From: Holtiella tumoricola
GTDB taxonomy: Bacteria; Bacillota; Clostridia; Lachnospirales; Cellulosilyticaceae
NCBI RefSeq assembly: GCF_027857615.1
Contig: NZ_JAQIFT010000040.1
Coordinates: 1 to 64,000, forward strand
Direction of reading: 5' to 3'
DNA length: 64,000 bases
The notes beneath the pieces were generated by a model. It was not told where the DNA came from. It did no database searches and saw nothing but the letters and a program-made list of their open reading frames with translations. A program made the position numbers and the translations under genes. Of the stretch, positions 1 through 8,521 are shown piece by piece (the stretch's first letter is position 1; each line of letters starts with the position of its first letter).

Positions 1-9
1 CTGCTCCTA

Positions 10-54
10 AGATGGATTGTCAAGATTAAGAATTTTGGTCTTGACAATCCATCT
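10..54. repeat. Perfect 16-bp inverted repeat (hairpin)
   Basis: The arms are AGATGGATTGTCAAGA (10-25) and its exact reverse complement at 39-54, with a 13-nt loop. The following sequence (TATTATTTCTG) has no real T-run, so it is at best a weak terminator for a gene left of the window. It could also mark the edge of the defence island. The structure is seen directly; the role is unknown. Confidence 0.6.
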
Positions 55-181
55 ATTATTTCTGAATAACCAGTGAAATTATGTCAAATTCGCAAATTTG
101 ATGTTGTATATTGGCAGAAAAAATTATACAATTATACTGACAATGTTGTTTTTATTGTTGTTTAATTTAGGAGGTATAATT

Positions 182-436
182 GTGCTATCAGTTAATGAAT
201 TATTAGATGTTGCAAAGTTAGAAATTTCAAATATTAAAACCAATGAAGTATTTCTAGTAAGAGATCTCTTTAAAGGCTATGAATGGAATAGAATATCTCG
301 CAGTGATCGTCTTCTTATTGGAACTTTATTCCTCAATTATATCAAGAATGATGATATGGGGGTTGTGCCAATCGAAAAGACTTCATCAAGGCAGCAGAAA
401 TACAAAAAACAAGATGTTGACAAAGGAGGTAAGTAA
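182..436 (+). CDS. DUF1413-like small protein ahead of ABC-3C operon
   Basis: This is an 84-residue protein. I chose the GTG start at 182 because AGGAGG lies at 169-174; an in-frame ATG at 98 has no ribosome-binding site and would add a spurious hydrophobic leader. The core (DLFKGYEWNRISRSDRLLIG) fits the small DUF1413 family of Firmicutes, whose biochemical role is unknown to me. The stop codon is one base before the ATG of the nuclease gene, so the two are almost certainly co-transcribed. Its place at the head of an ABC-3C operon suggests an accessory or regulatory part of that system. The C-terminal 20 residues are lysine and glutamine rich. Confidence 0.6.
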   Translation: MLSVNELLDVAKLEISNIKTNEVFLVRDLFKGYEWNRISRSDRLLIGTLFLNYIKNDDMGVVPIEKTSSRQQKYKKQDVDKGGK

Positions 437-437
437 A

Positions 438-1541
438 ATGAATATTATTCCTTTGCCAACAATTGAAGCACCTCAAGATACTAGCCGTATTTTTGATGTA
501 TCAATTAATCCATTAGATCGATTACGTACAATTGACGCTGGGGAATTCGAAGATATTGCCTGTCAATGGGCTTCTGGTTATTTAGCTAACAGTGAGCATT
601 ATAAAAATGTAGCACAAATAGGAGGATCGAAAGATTCTGGCAGAGATATTGTTGCCTATTTGGACGAAGAAATGCAAACATTTGATATTTTTCAATGCAA
701 ACGATATAAGGACCCATTATCTCCATCTGTCTATATGTCTGAGTTTGGAAAGCTTTGTTACTACACGATGATTGGAAAGTATAATAAGCCAAGGAAGTAT
801 TTTATTGTCGCTAGTAATGGCATTGGGCAGGATTTAAGAGAATTGATAGAGCATCCTAAAAGAATAAATACCCAATTAATAAAAACATGGGATAAGTATT
901 GTAAGCCTAAAAGGAAAATAACAGCTGACGGAGTACCATTGTCGCATGAATTGAAAGAGTATATCACCAATTTTGATTTTAGTATAGTTTCTGAAGTATC
1001 GCCTCAAACCTTGTTACAGCAGTTTGCTACAACAAGTTGGTATAAGTATCATTTTGGAGGTGGATTACGGAAAAGACCTCGTGTAAGGAAGCCTCAGGAA
1101 GAACTTGAATCGGACGAAGTAACGATGGAATATGTTTGCCAGTTAATGCAGGTTTATTCACAACATGAAAAGAAATCGATTAAAGATATTGAAACACTTA
1201 GTTCAATTAAAAAGCTACATGGACATTTTAAGCGACAAAGAGAAAGTTTTCACAATGCACGAGCTTTGAAACGCTTTAGTCGAGATGAGTTTATTAATGA
1301 TGAGGTTTATGATGATCTAAAGAATCAAGTATATCATGGAGTTATTACTACCTGTGAGGCAACCTTTGATAAGGACTTGGATAGAGTAGATTCAACCATA
1401 GAACGAGCACAGATATTACCAATAAAGACATCAGAACTAGGCGATATAAGTATATTAGAGAAAAGTGGTATGTGCCATGATCTGGTGAATGACGGAGAAA
1501 TGAGGTGGGTTGATAATGAGCGAGAAAATACAGATATTTAA
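438..1541 (+). CDS. ABC-3C effector with Mrr-like nuclease domain
   Basis: This 367-residue protein is the likely toxic effector of an ABC-three-component system. Residues about 33-130 look like an Mrr/PD-(D/E)XK restriction fold: EFEDIA near residue 36, GRDIVAYL with D70, and FDIFQCKRY with the Q-x-K signature at 86-88. The C-terminal half (about 150-367) has no motif I recognise and should be the domain that docks with the middle component and ATPase. The ATG at 438 follows AAAGGAGGT at 422-430. The next gene begins inside this one (26-nt overlap), which points to translational coupling. Nuclease identity is by motif reading, and the DNA target is unknown. Confidence 0.65.
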   Translation: MNIIPLPTIEAPQDTSRIFDVSINPLDRLRTIDAGEFEDIACQWASGYLANSEHYKNVAQIGGSKDSGRDIVAYLDEEMQTFDIFQCKRYKDPLSPSVYMSEFGKLCYYTMIGKYNKPRKYFIVASNGIGQDLRELIEHPKRINTQLIKTWDKYCKPKRKITADGVPLSHELKEYITNFDFSIVSEVSPQTLLQQFATTSWYKYHFGGGLRKRPRVRKPQEELESDEVTMEYVCQLMQVYSQHEKKSIKDIETLSSIKKLHGHFKRQRESFHNARALKRFSRDEFINDEVYDDLKNQVYHGVITTCEATFDKDLDRVDSTIERAQILPIKTSELGDISILEKSGMCHDLVNDGEMRWVDNERENTDI

Positions 1542-1998
1542 CTCACCAGAAGAAGTTGGAGTGAGAATTCTACTGATATTAGATATCTGTCAAAAAAGAA
1601 TGAGTTTTCAAAGAATAATGTACTATGACTATTTTTCATTACATTTAAGAGATTTGGATCAAACACAGGAGAGTTTACACCCAGATAACCCTAATCACTC
1701 TTCAGAAATAGCTGTAAAGAGGGATATAATTAATAAAGGACTAAACTTGATAATTGCCAAAGGTCTTGTTGGGGTAAAATATACAAAGACAGGAATTTAT
1801 TATCAAGGAAATCATTTAACACACCACTTTATTTCACTTTTTGAAAATGGTTATGTTGAAGAACTTAAGAGGAATATTAGTGTTGTCAATGAATTCTTCT
1901 CAAGCTATACGGATAAACAGATATATAAATATATAGATAGAAATATTGGAAAATGGGCAGGCGAATTTGAAGAAAATATCTTTGTAGGAGGTGATTAA
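1516..1998 (+). CDS. ABC-3C middle component (MC2-like)
   Basis: This 160-residue protein starts at ATG 1516 behind GAGGTG (1503-1508). The pattern FNSPEEVGVRILLILD, then QRIMYYDYFSLHLRD, then SLHPDNPNHSSEIAVKR, then a GLNLIIAKGLV helix is what I know for middle component 2 of ABC-3C conflict systems. Those are thought to link the ATPase to the effector. It overlaps the effector gene by 26 nt and ends 1 nt before the ATPase start, so the three subunits are made from one message in that order. Family assignment is by sequence pattern; the mechanism is inferred from published genomic descriptions of ABC-3C systems. Confidence 0.7.
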   Translation: MSEKIQIFNSPEEVGVRILLILDICQKRMSFQRIMYYDYFSLHLRDLDQTQESLHPDNPNHSSEIAVKRDIINKGLNLIIAKGLVGVKYTKTGIYYQGNHLTHHFISLFENGYVEELKRNISVVNEFFSSYTDKQIYKYIDRNIGKWAGEFEENIFVGGD

Positions 1999-1999
1999 T

Positions 2000-3862
2000 A
2001 TGGCAGATGTAGGACTTGAAATAAAAATGCTACTTTTGCAAGGAACTAAGAAAGTGGATGCTTTTTTGAATTTTACTACAGGCTTAAATGTAGTTGCTGG
2101 TGCATCAGATACTGGAAAATCTTTTGCATATGAATGTATCAATTATGTTTTGGGATCATCTGATCTACCAGAGATGCCTAATGAAGCTGATGGATATGAA
2201 TGGGCATTATTAGAGATTTTTGATAAAACATCACGACAGAGTATAACTTTGAAGAGAAGCCTACTAGAAAGTCAAAAAAATGATATTTATTATTTTTGTG
2301 CTGATATTGCTCATTTGGACAGTACAAGTCCTGAAACATTATCATCTGATTCCAAAGCCAAAAATAGTTTATCAGCTAAATTGCTTTCACTATGCAAATG
2401 TTCCTATAGAAACATACTTCGAAATTGTTCAAGAGGAGAAACTGGAGCTTTCACATTCAGAAAGTTTGTTTACTTAACGATGATGAATGAGACACGCATT
2501 GTTCAAAAAAACTCTCCTATTTTTATTGGGGATACAAAACGAGATAAAAACTCAACACCTGAAGTCTCCTCTTTCTTTACTATACTATCTGGTCTCGACT
2601 ATGAAAAGTATACTAAACCAGAAAGTGTTGAGGTAAAAAAAGCACAAATTAAGGGAGCAATTGATGAGCTGACCTTGATTTTTAGTGATTTACAAAAAGA
2701 GATTACAGAGGCTGAGGAGATGTTAGATGATTACGCACCTCAGCAGGTTTCTGAGATAATAAAAGGTATTGAGAATTCGATAAAACAGCAACGAACTGCT
2801 GTAGAAGAGTTTGAAAAAGACCGTGAAAAAAGTTTGATGCAACTCGGCTTAATAATGAGAGAACGAGGCAGAATTACAGATAATCTATTGAAATTTAAAC
2901 TGTTAAAGAAAAATTATCAGTCAGATATTGAACGTTTAGGATTTATTGAACAATCACATGATTATACTGGACAACTAGCTGATGTTAAATGTCCTATATG
3001 CCATACTACTATGAAATCTACTCAGGAAAACAAGGAAATATATTTTATTGCAATAGATAAGGAAAAGGCAAAGCTTAATGCACACTTAATTGATTTACAA
3101 GAAACAATCGATGACTTTGAAAAGGAATTATTGGAGATTGAAAAAAGTGTTGTAAAGCAGCAGGAAAACATTAAATCTATTGAACACAAATTGGAGAAGC
3201 AGGCAGGACAGATTTCAAATGCATTAATAGAACATGAGCGTTATCAAAAAATACGAGATAAGGCACTTGCTATTCAAAATAATAAAAAGAAACTGTATGA
3301 TACACAGAGCCGTATTCAAGAACTTAATAAGAGAATTGATAACACTAAGTCCACATCTAATAAAGTGGAAGTAAAGAAATTATCAGACGAGCTTATGAAA
3401 GAGTTTTGTGAAATTATACAAGGCTTACTAGAAAGCTGGAACTTTATTGATATTAGTTGTGAAAATATAGTTTACTTTAATAAAAAAGACAATGATGTAA
3501 TTGTTAACAGTAAGACAAAAGCCTCTTATGGTAAAGGGGCAAGAGCAATTATTAATTCTTCTTTTATAATTGCAATATTGTTATATTGTAAACAGAATGG
3601 TCTTCCCCATCCTGGATTTGTGGTTTTAGATTCTCCGCTTACGACCTATAAAGAAAAGGATAAGCGCAATAATGAAAAAAATGAAGAAGTTAGTAAAAGT
3701 GTAAAGAATTCATTTTTTAACAACTTAGCTAAATGTTCAACAGATTGCCAGATTATAGTATTTGACAATGAAACACCATCTGAGGATTTGCGTGGAATTA
3801 CATATCACTATTTTACAGGTAATCCAGATATCAATCGTACTGGGTTTATTCCGGCCCAATAA
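2000..3862 (+). CDS. ABC-3C ATPase, Rad50/SMC-like (DUF3732 type)
   Basis: This 620-residue P-loop ATPase starts at ATG 2000, eight bases after AGGAGG (1986-1991). Walker A is GASDTGKS (residues 34-41), following GLNVVA. The middle (about 200-460) is charged and heptad-like with one CPIC motif near residue 333, like a short coiled coil with half of a zinc hook. The C-terminal lobe has SYGKGARAI and a Walker B-like FVVLDSPL before KEKDKRNNEKN. In ABC-3C systems such ATPases are thought to sense foreign or aberrant DNA and license the effector. It is complete and the last clear member of the operon. Confidence 0.75.
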   Translation: MADVGLEIKMLLLQGTKKVDAFLNFTTGLNVVAGASDTGKSFAYECINYVLGSSDLPEMPNEADGYEWALLEIFDKTSRQSITLKRSLLESQKNDIYYFCADIAHLDSTSPETLSSDSKAKNSLSAKLLSLCKCSYRNILRNCSRGETGAFTFRKFVYLTMMNETRIVQKNSPIFIGDTKRDKNSTPEVSSFFTILSGLDYEKYTKPESVEVKKAQIKGAIDELTLIFSDLQKEITEAEEMLDDYAPQQVSEIIKGIENSIKQQRTAVEEFEKDREKSLMQLGLIMRERGRITDNLLKFKLLKKNYQSDIERLGFIEQSHDYTGQLADVKCPICHTTMKSTQENKEIYFIAIDKEKAKLNAHLIDLQETIDDFEKELLEIEKSVVKQQENIKSIEHKLEKQAGQISNALIEHERYQKIRDKALAIQNNKKKLYDTQSRIQELNKRIDNTKSTSNKVEVKKLSDELMKEFCEIIQGLLESWNFIDISCENIVYFNKKDNDVIVNSKTKASYGKGARAIINSSFIIAILLYCKQNGLPHPGFVVLDSPLTTYKEKDKRNNEKNEEVSKSVKNSFFNNLAKCSTDCQIIVFDNETPSEDLRGITYHYFTGNPDINRTGFIPAQ

Positions 3863-3913
3863 AGCCAGTAAGTAATCAAAATTATTTTATATAATTAATT
3901 TGGAGGGTATTTG

Positions 3914-6211
3914 ATGAATGAGGCATCCTTTGAAGCAAGAGTAAACGAAGAAATTAAACGGATATTTCCGATGATTAACAAAGGGGATATTACCCACCAA
4001 CAGCAGTTTCAGCTTACACTAGGACATAATACATATTTTTATAATGGAGTGAAAAAAGATAAGGCATTCGCACGCTTAGATGTTTTGATTAAACATAAAG
4101 GAGTCAATCTGGCGATACTTGAATTAAAGGCACCGGGTATAGCACTTTCACATGATGATGCTATCCAAGGGACCTCATATGCTAGACTCTTAGATCCTAT
4201 GCCGCCACTTACAATTGTCAGTAATGGTGAAGATACCCGGTTTTTTACTACTTATGACCGCAAGCAGTGGATAGTCGATAATGTAAATGAGCATATAGTG
4301 CAATCTCTCTTTCAAGCTGCTACGAAATGCGCAAGTGCAGACTTGGACGAAGCTATCACAATACTTCTTGGTCGTGATAATGACATGTGGAGAGAGATAT
4401 TGGCTAGATATACAAAAAAGGCAATTAAAGAAATGGAAGGTGATATTGATGACTTCACATACCAAGTTGCAAGAAATTTTCAACTGGAGCGTACAGTTGT
4501 AAGTCAACTGGTAGATAAAGCAAAAGAATATCCTTTAATTAGCTTCGTTGGGCCAATTTTAGCAGGAAAGACGAATGCCATATATCAGATGTGCAAGAAA
4601 TGTCCCGATGATCTTATTCCAGTTTATATTGATGCTAACGTAAGCTATGATCCACTTGAAAAGATATCCAATTGGTTTTGCAAAGAAGTATTCAGAAGTT
4701 TAGGGGCAAATGAGGTAAAGCAATGGCTAATCAATGGGTATAGCGAAAGAAAGAAAAAAAGTAGAATAGTATTTATTTTTGATAACATCTGCTCTGTTGA
4801 TGATAAGCTATTCTGGCGCGAAATAAACCAACTCAATGATATTAATCGAGAAAACTCATATTCGTTACTGCTGGTTATGAATGAACATACTTACGATTGC
4901 ATAAGCAGAATCAATTGTGGACCAGCTAAAAACGCAATTGGTAAAGCTCCGATGGTAAAACTCGATGCTTTATCAGATGAAGAGTTCTATAATGCCATGG
5001 ATTTTTTCATGCATAATAATGGCGTAGCATTTTATCAAGGATCACAATGTAATGTACAATACAGAAATCCTCGTATTTTAAGGGTATTAGCGTCCAGCCT
5101 ACCTAAAAATAACGACAGTATAGATGATAATTCTGATACAAAGAAGGTTTTTTTTCTGCCTAGTTATATGAATTACTCTGTATTAGAATCGGTATGGTCC
5201 AAAATAGTGACTAATGCAGAAACACGAAGTGATTACCGTATATTTGCAGAAGCCATGTTTAATGATATGAATAGTAGGACAGCTGATCCTCGTTTAGCAA
5301 TCCTTTCTGCAACAAGAGGAGTTATATCTCTAAAAGTTGCAGAGCAATTCATGGGAACTGAACGCATAAATAGAATGAAAAGCGACGGACATATACATCA
5401 ACTAGTTTTTGATGATGGCAAAGCATATTTATATCCTAGATTTCCTGAGGCTATTGCAACGGCTGCCGGGTATGTACTTAGAGATAAAATTATTGAGATT
5501 ATCGATAGGAGCAATGTCGAAAATGCATATGATTTTATAATGAAAAATATAGATTGTATTCCATATAGTGATGTGGCTGCCACAAAAGCAGTGCTTGGTG
5601 TCTGCATAGAGCGGGAGGTCCTTTGGAAACTGCTTTGTCTACTTATAAAGGATTCACCCTTAGTGAAGCAAAATAATGATTACGGCGTTTTTGGTTTATA
5701 TTTTTCAGACATTGGACATATAAAATTGTCTGGTGAAATTGAAGGCACATTAATTTCAAATTTTAATCCTTGGCTTCTTTTATCGAATCTTTCTACTGTT
5801 CCAATGGCTATGGAAAATGGCTCAAGAGATATACAGTTAGAAATATTTAAGGTTATTGGTTCATTCAATAATATTCTTATAAAACCAGAGGACATGCCTT
5901 TTCATAATATGGCCGGTTTTCATACCCATAAATATAAAGATGGAGAATTCATTTGTGGTAAAACTGGAATTGTCGAACCAATAACTTATGCTATGCAATG
6001 CTCCTTTGCCAATATGCCAGAGAAAATGTTGCAATTATCTAAAGAAGCAATAGAGAATGATGAATTTTTCTTAGTTATGCGTCTAAATGTTGCAGCACGA
6101 TCCATGTGTACTATAACGGATCCTTTGATATCCCAATGTGCTATAAAGGCTCATGAGATGTTGAAACAATATATATATGATTCCATAAAAAGAAAATGTA
6201 CTATTGATTGA
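3914..6211 (+). CDS. HsdR_N-like nuclease fused to P-loop NTPase
   Basis: This 765-residue protein starts at ATG 3914 behind GGAGGG (3902-3907). The N-terminus looks like the type I restriction HsdR nuclease domain: RLDVLI (D56) and LAILELKAPG (E70, K72) form the D...ExK core, followed by a GTSYAR helix. Near residue 213 is a Walker A (GPILAGKT) and near 290 a Walker B (RIVFIFDNI), as in AAA/STAND NTPases. The remaining ~400 residues are likely helical repeats or a sensor with no motif I know. It follows the ABC-3C operon by 51 nt and may be a separate defence gene. It resembles nuclease-STAND fusions such as Avs proteins but is shorter. Confidence 0.6.
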   Translation: MNEASFEARVNEEIKRIFPMINKGDITHQQQFQLTLGHNTYFYNGVKKDKAFARLDVLIKHKGVNLAILELKAPGIALSHDDAIQGTSYARLLDPMPPLTIVSNGEDTRFFTTYDRKQWIVDNVNEHIVQSLFQAATKCASADLDEAITILLGRDNDMWREILARYTKKAIKEMEGDIDDFTYQVARNFQLERTVVSQLVDKAKEYPLISFVGPILAGKTNAIYQMCKKCPDDLIPVYIDANVSYDPLEKISNWFCKEVFRSLGANEVKQWLINGYSERKKKSRIVFIFDNICSVDDKLFWREINQLNDINRENSYSLLLVMNEHTYDCISRINCGPAKNAIGKAPMVKLDALSDEEFYNAMDFFMHNNGVAFYQGSQCNVQYRNPRILRVLASSLPKNNDSIDDNSDTKKVFFLPSYMNYSVLESVWSKIVTNAETRSDYRIFAEAMFNDMNSRTADPRLAILSATRGVISLKVAEQFMGTERINRMKSDGHIHQLVFDDGKAYLYPRFPEAIATAAGYVLRDKIIEIIDRSNVENAYDFIMKNIDCIPYSDVAATKAVLGVCIEREVLWKLLCLLIKDSPLVKQNNDYGVFGLYFSDIGHIKLSGEIEGTLISNFNPWLLLSNLSTVPMAMENGSRDIQLEIFKVIGSFNNILIKPEDMPFHNMAGFHTHKYKDGEFICGKTGIVEPITYAMQCSFANMPEKMLQLSKEAIENDEFFLVMRLNVAARSMCTITDPLISQCAIKAHEMLKQYIYDSIKRKCTID

Positions 6212-6269
6212 AATAATATTAGTGGCCTATGAAATTTTTCAAGGATTAATTTTCTAAAGAGAGGTAGTT

Positions 6270-6553
6270 ATGGATGAACAAAATAATATAGGAAGTAGAT
6301 TTTAAGATTGTTGAGACAATTTCGATTATAACTGAAATTACTTATTAAAAGATTTGAATAACTCCAATTCTACAGTGATAATAAAACTCTGGAAAAAACC
6401 TCCTGAAGTTATGGCGTAGGTATATTTAATATGTATGTTGGAAGTACTGTATCTAAATTAGTTCCATTATTGGAGCAGATAGCTAAAAACTTGATTGATT
6501 ACATTATTGATTCAAAATATGAGCGTAGGGAATTTATACACTTTAATTTTTGA
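6270..6553 (+). pseudogene. Decayed gene remnant
   Basis: In the 505-nt gap after the nuclease-NTPase there are coding-like pieces in different frames. An ATG at 6270 behind GAGAGG opens only 11 codons. An uninterrupted piece from 6431 to 6553 reads MYVGSTVSKLVPLLEQIAKN and on to DYIIDSKYERREF, with good helical composition. The pieces look like one gene broken by frameshifts and stops. I cannot name the family. Confidence 0.35.
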
Positions 6554-6568
6554 ACAAATTGAGGAAAT

Positions 6569-6601
6569 ATTACTCTTTTTTTTATAATTTAAAAGAGTAA
6601 T
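6569..6601. repeat. 11-bp inverted repeat in gap
   Basis: ATTACTCTTTT (6569-6579) pairs exactly with AAAAGAGTAAT (6591-6601). No T-run follows on the plus strand. It may end transcription of the remnant or be chance in A+T-rich DNA. Confidence 0.35.
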
Positions 6602-6716
6602 GCTTCCCACAATCTTTATGAAAAATGAGAGTAGGATATCTGAGGTAAAACTATATATAAGAATGGAGTATAAGTAATGCCGAGGTAAAAACGACGTACT
6701 TAGGAGGTAAAAATTT

Positions 6717-8078
6717 ATGGCTAGATGTATATACTGTGGAACTGAATATAACTTATCAGAATCAGATATTATTCCGGATGCATTAACAAATGCAAGAATA
6801 TTAAATAGAAATGTATGTAAAACTGAACATAATAATAAATTTAGTGATTTGTTTGAATATAAGATAATTAGTGAATTGGCATTTCTCACTAATTCATTAG
6901 ATATAAAATCAAGTAAAAGCAGTTCATACCCTAAGTATGAGGCGACATATAATATTGCTGGGTTGGAGTATCCAGTAAAGCTATCTTCCGAAACTCAATT
7001 GTTTAGGGGAAAAAAGCTGAGGAGTAAAGATGGTAAGCATCTTATGGGATTACTAAGTGATATAGAGGATATTGCTGAAGATCCAAACAAAGTTGAACAA
7101 ATTGATATTAATAAGCTTGAGATTGAAGAGAAAATACAAATTAATACTAGTATTTTTTATAGTCAAGAAATGTTTAGAATGGTTTCAAAAATTGCATATG
7201 AATGGTATTGCTTAAAAAATGATATAAGTGATAAATATGATGACTTTATGGATATAATCAACTTTATTACTCATGGTATTGGACATCCTGTATATATAAT
7301 TGAAGATGCGGGGATTATAAATTATTTTAGGCAAAATACAATATTTGCAAGCCATTGTATAATTGGGTACTTAAGCCAAGATAATAATGTGTATGTGTTA
7401 TTAAGCTTATTTGGTGCAGCTTTATATAAAGTGAAGGTATGTAAATTTAATCCACAATTATGTAAGAACACTTGTATGCTACAGGAACTTACAATCAACA
7501 GCGAAAGAAAAGAAATATTATATGGAAATCCAGCTTCTTTATTACATGATGTTCAAAATAGTTTTATCCCTAATAAAATAATAAATGGAATTACAGTAAT
7601 GATACCAATAAATCCTTTAGATACCTCACTTCAACAAAAATTATTTCTAAGTAGTATATATCAACTTATGGAAAGTGGACAAGTTGTAGAAACTAGAGAA
7701 CCTACAAAAAATAGCCTAGGTATTATAATGAATAATATTGAATATCTAATGAATCAAAGTATCATTCATAAAAAAGCATTAAAAAGATTTGTTAAAGAGC
7801 ATATAATAGATTCAAAAGAATCTATTATATTAAACCCAGAAGGTACTAAAAATAGAAATGTCTTTATGTTCTATATAGTTTATTTAATTGGTAAATATTT
7901 AGAAGAGATAAAAGATATTAAGCAAATCAATCAATTAATTGAGGGACACCTTGGTAAACAAAATAGTGAATATATTATTAATGATGATTTTAGTGTAAAA
8001 CTTAAAGAGCGTATTTTAAAAGATAAAGATTATAGTGTCGTATTAACCCAGGGAGCAAGACTAATTATGGATTGGTAA
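6717..8078 (+). CDS. HNH-like zinc-binding protein, function unknown
   Basis: This 453-residue protein starts at ATG 6717, nine bases after AGGAGG (6702-6707). Residues 4-7 (CIYC), the SESDIIPDAL segment and NVCKTEHNNKFSD (C34, H38-N39) follow the outline of the HNH nuclease group that begins C-x-x-C...EHIIP...C-x-x-CN. The usual first His (EHIIP) is replaced here by SDIIP, and the second zinc pair is C-x-x-x-H. The fold may therefore be kept with altered or lost catalysis. The rest is mixed alpha/beta with no known motif. The gene is flanked on both sides by decayed sequence, consistent with a freely exchanged defence cargo gene. Confidence 0.5.
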   Translation: MARCIYCGTEYNLSESDIIPDALTNARILNRNVCKTEHNNKFSDLFEYKIISELAFLTNSLDIKSSKSSSYPKYEATYNIAGLEYPVKLSSETQLFRGKKLRSKDGKHLMGLLSDIEDIAEDPNKVEQIDINKLEIEEKIQINTSIFYSQEMFRMVSKIAYEWYCLKNDISDKYDDFMDIINFITHGIGHPVYIIEDAGIINYFRQNTIFASHCIIGYLSQDNNVYVLLSLFGAALYKVKVCKFNPQLCKNTCMLQELTINSERKEILYGNPASLLHDVQNSFIPNKIINGITVMIPINPLDTSLQQKLFLSSIYQLMESGQVVETREPTKNSLGIIMNNIEYLMNQSIIHKKALKRFVKEHIIDSKESIILNPEGTKNRNVFMFYIVYLIGKYLEEIKDIKQINQLIEGHLGKQNSEYIINDDFSVKLKERILKDKDYSVVLTQGARLIMDW

Positions 8079-8521
8079 TAAGCAAGTGATAAATAAGTTT
8101 TATAAGAGAGGACTCCATCGTTATTAGTGTATATATTTAGCTTAATTTATAATGTGAAAGTAGGCATTAGATAGATTGAAACTGGATGATTGGATCCAAT
8201 GAATGTAGATAAGAAATTAAAGAAGCCTGTTCCCACTCCCCTACTCTTAATGAATGTAGGGTAAAGAATACCATGAGTAAAGCTGTTTTCTGGGGGAGTG
8301 CTTATGATGAAAGAATAATAAGAAATGAAGTTGATAAAATTCAGATTTATGTTGCATATATTCTAATTTCCTGCACAGGTGAAATATAGGAGAATAGGTC
8401 ATTATGGAATGATTGAATATATAGTATAAATTTTCGCTTTTTGGTTTAAACCAATTGAATTCGATAGTTTTAACATAGTGTTTATGTTAATTAAAGAAAA
8501 GGACTTAGGAGGAAGCTCTTT
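8079..8521. other. Intergenic stretch with coding scrap and GC-richer inverted repeat
   Basis: No intact gene is visible. An ATG at 8273 opens 38 codons (MSKAVFWGSAYDERIIRNEV) ending at 8389 with no convincing ribosome-binding site, so it is probably a remnant. CACTCCCC (8234-8241) and GGGGAGTG (8293-8300) form an 8-bp inverted repeat in otherwise very A+T-rich DNA, and ATTGGATCCAAT (8189-8200) is a palindrome. The meaning is unknown. Confidence 0.4.

Noticed and set aside
98..181. Signal peptide on the DUF1413-like protein
   Set aside because: The hydrophobic stretch appears only if translation starts at 98, which has no ribosome-binding site; the AGGAGG-supported GTG at 182 removes it.
6512..6889. 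125-codon minus-strand frame at the start of the HNH-like gene
   Set aside because: It overlaps a well-initiated plus-strand gene and has no ribosome-binding site.
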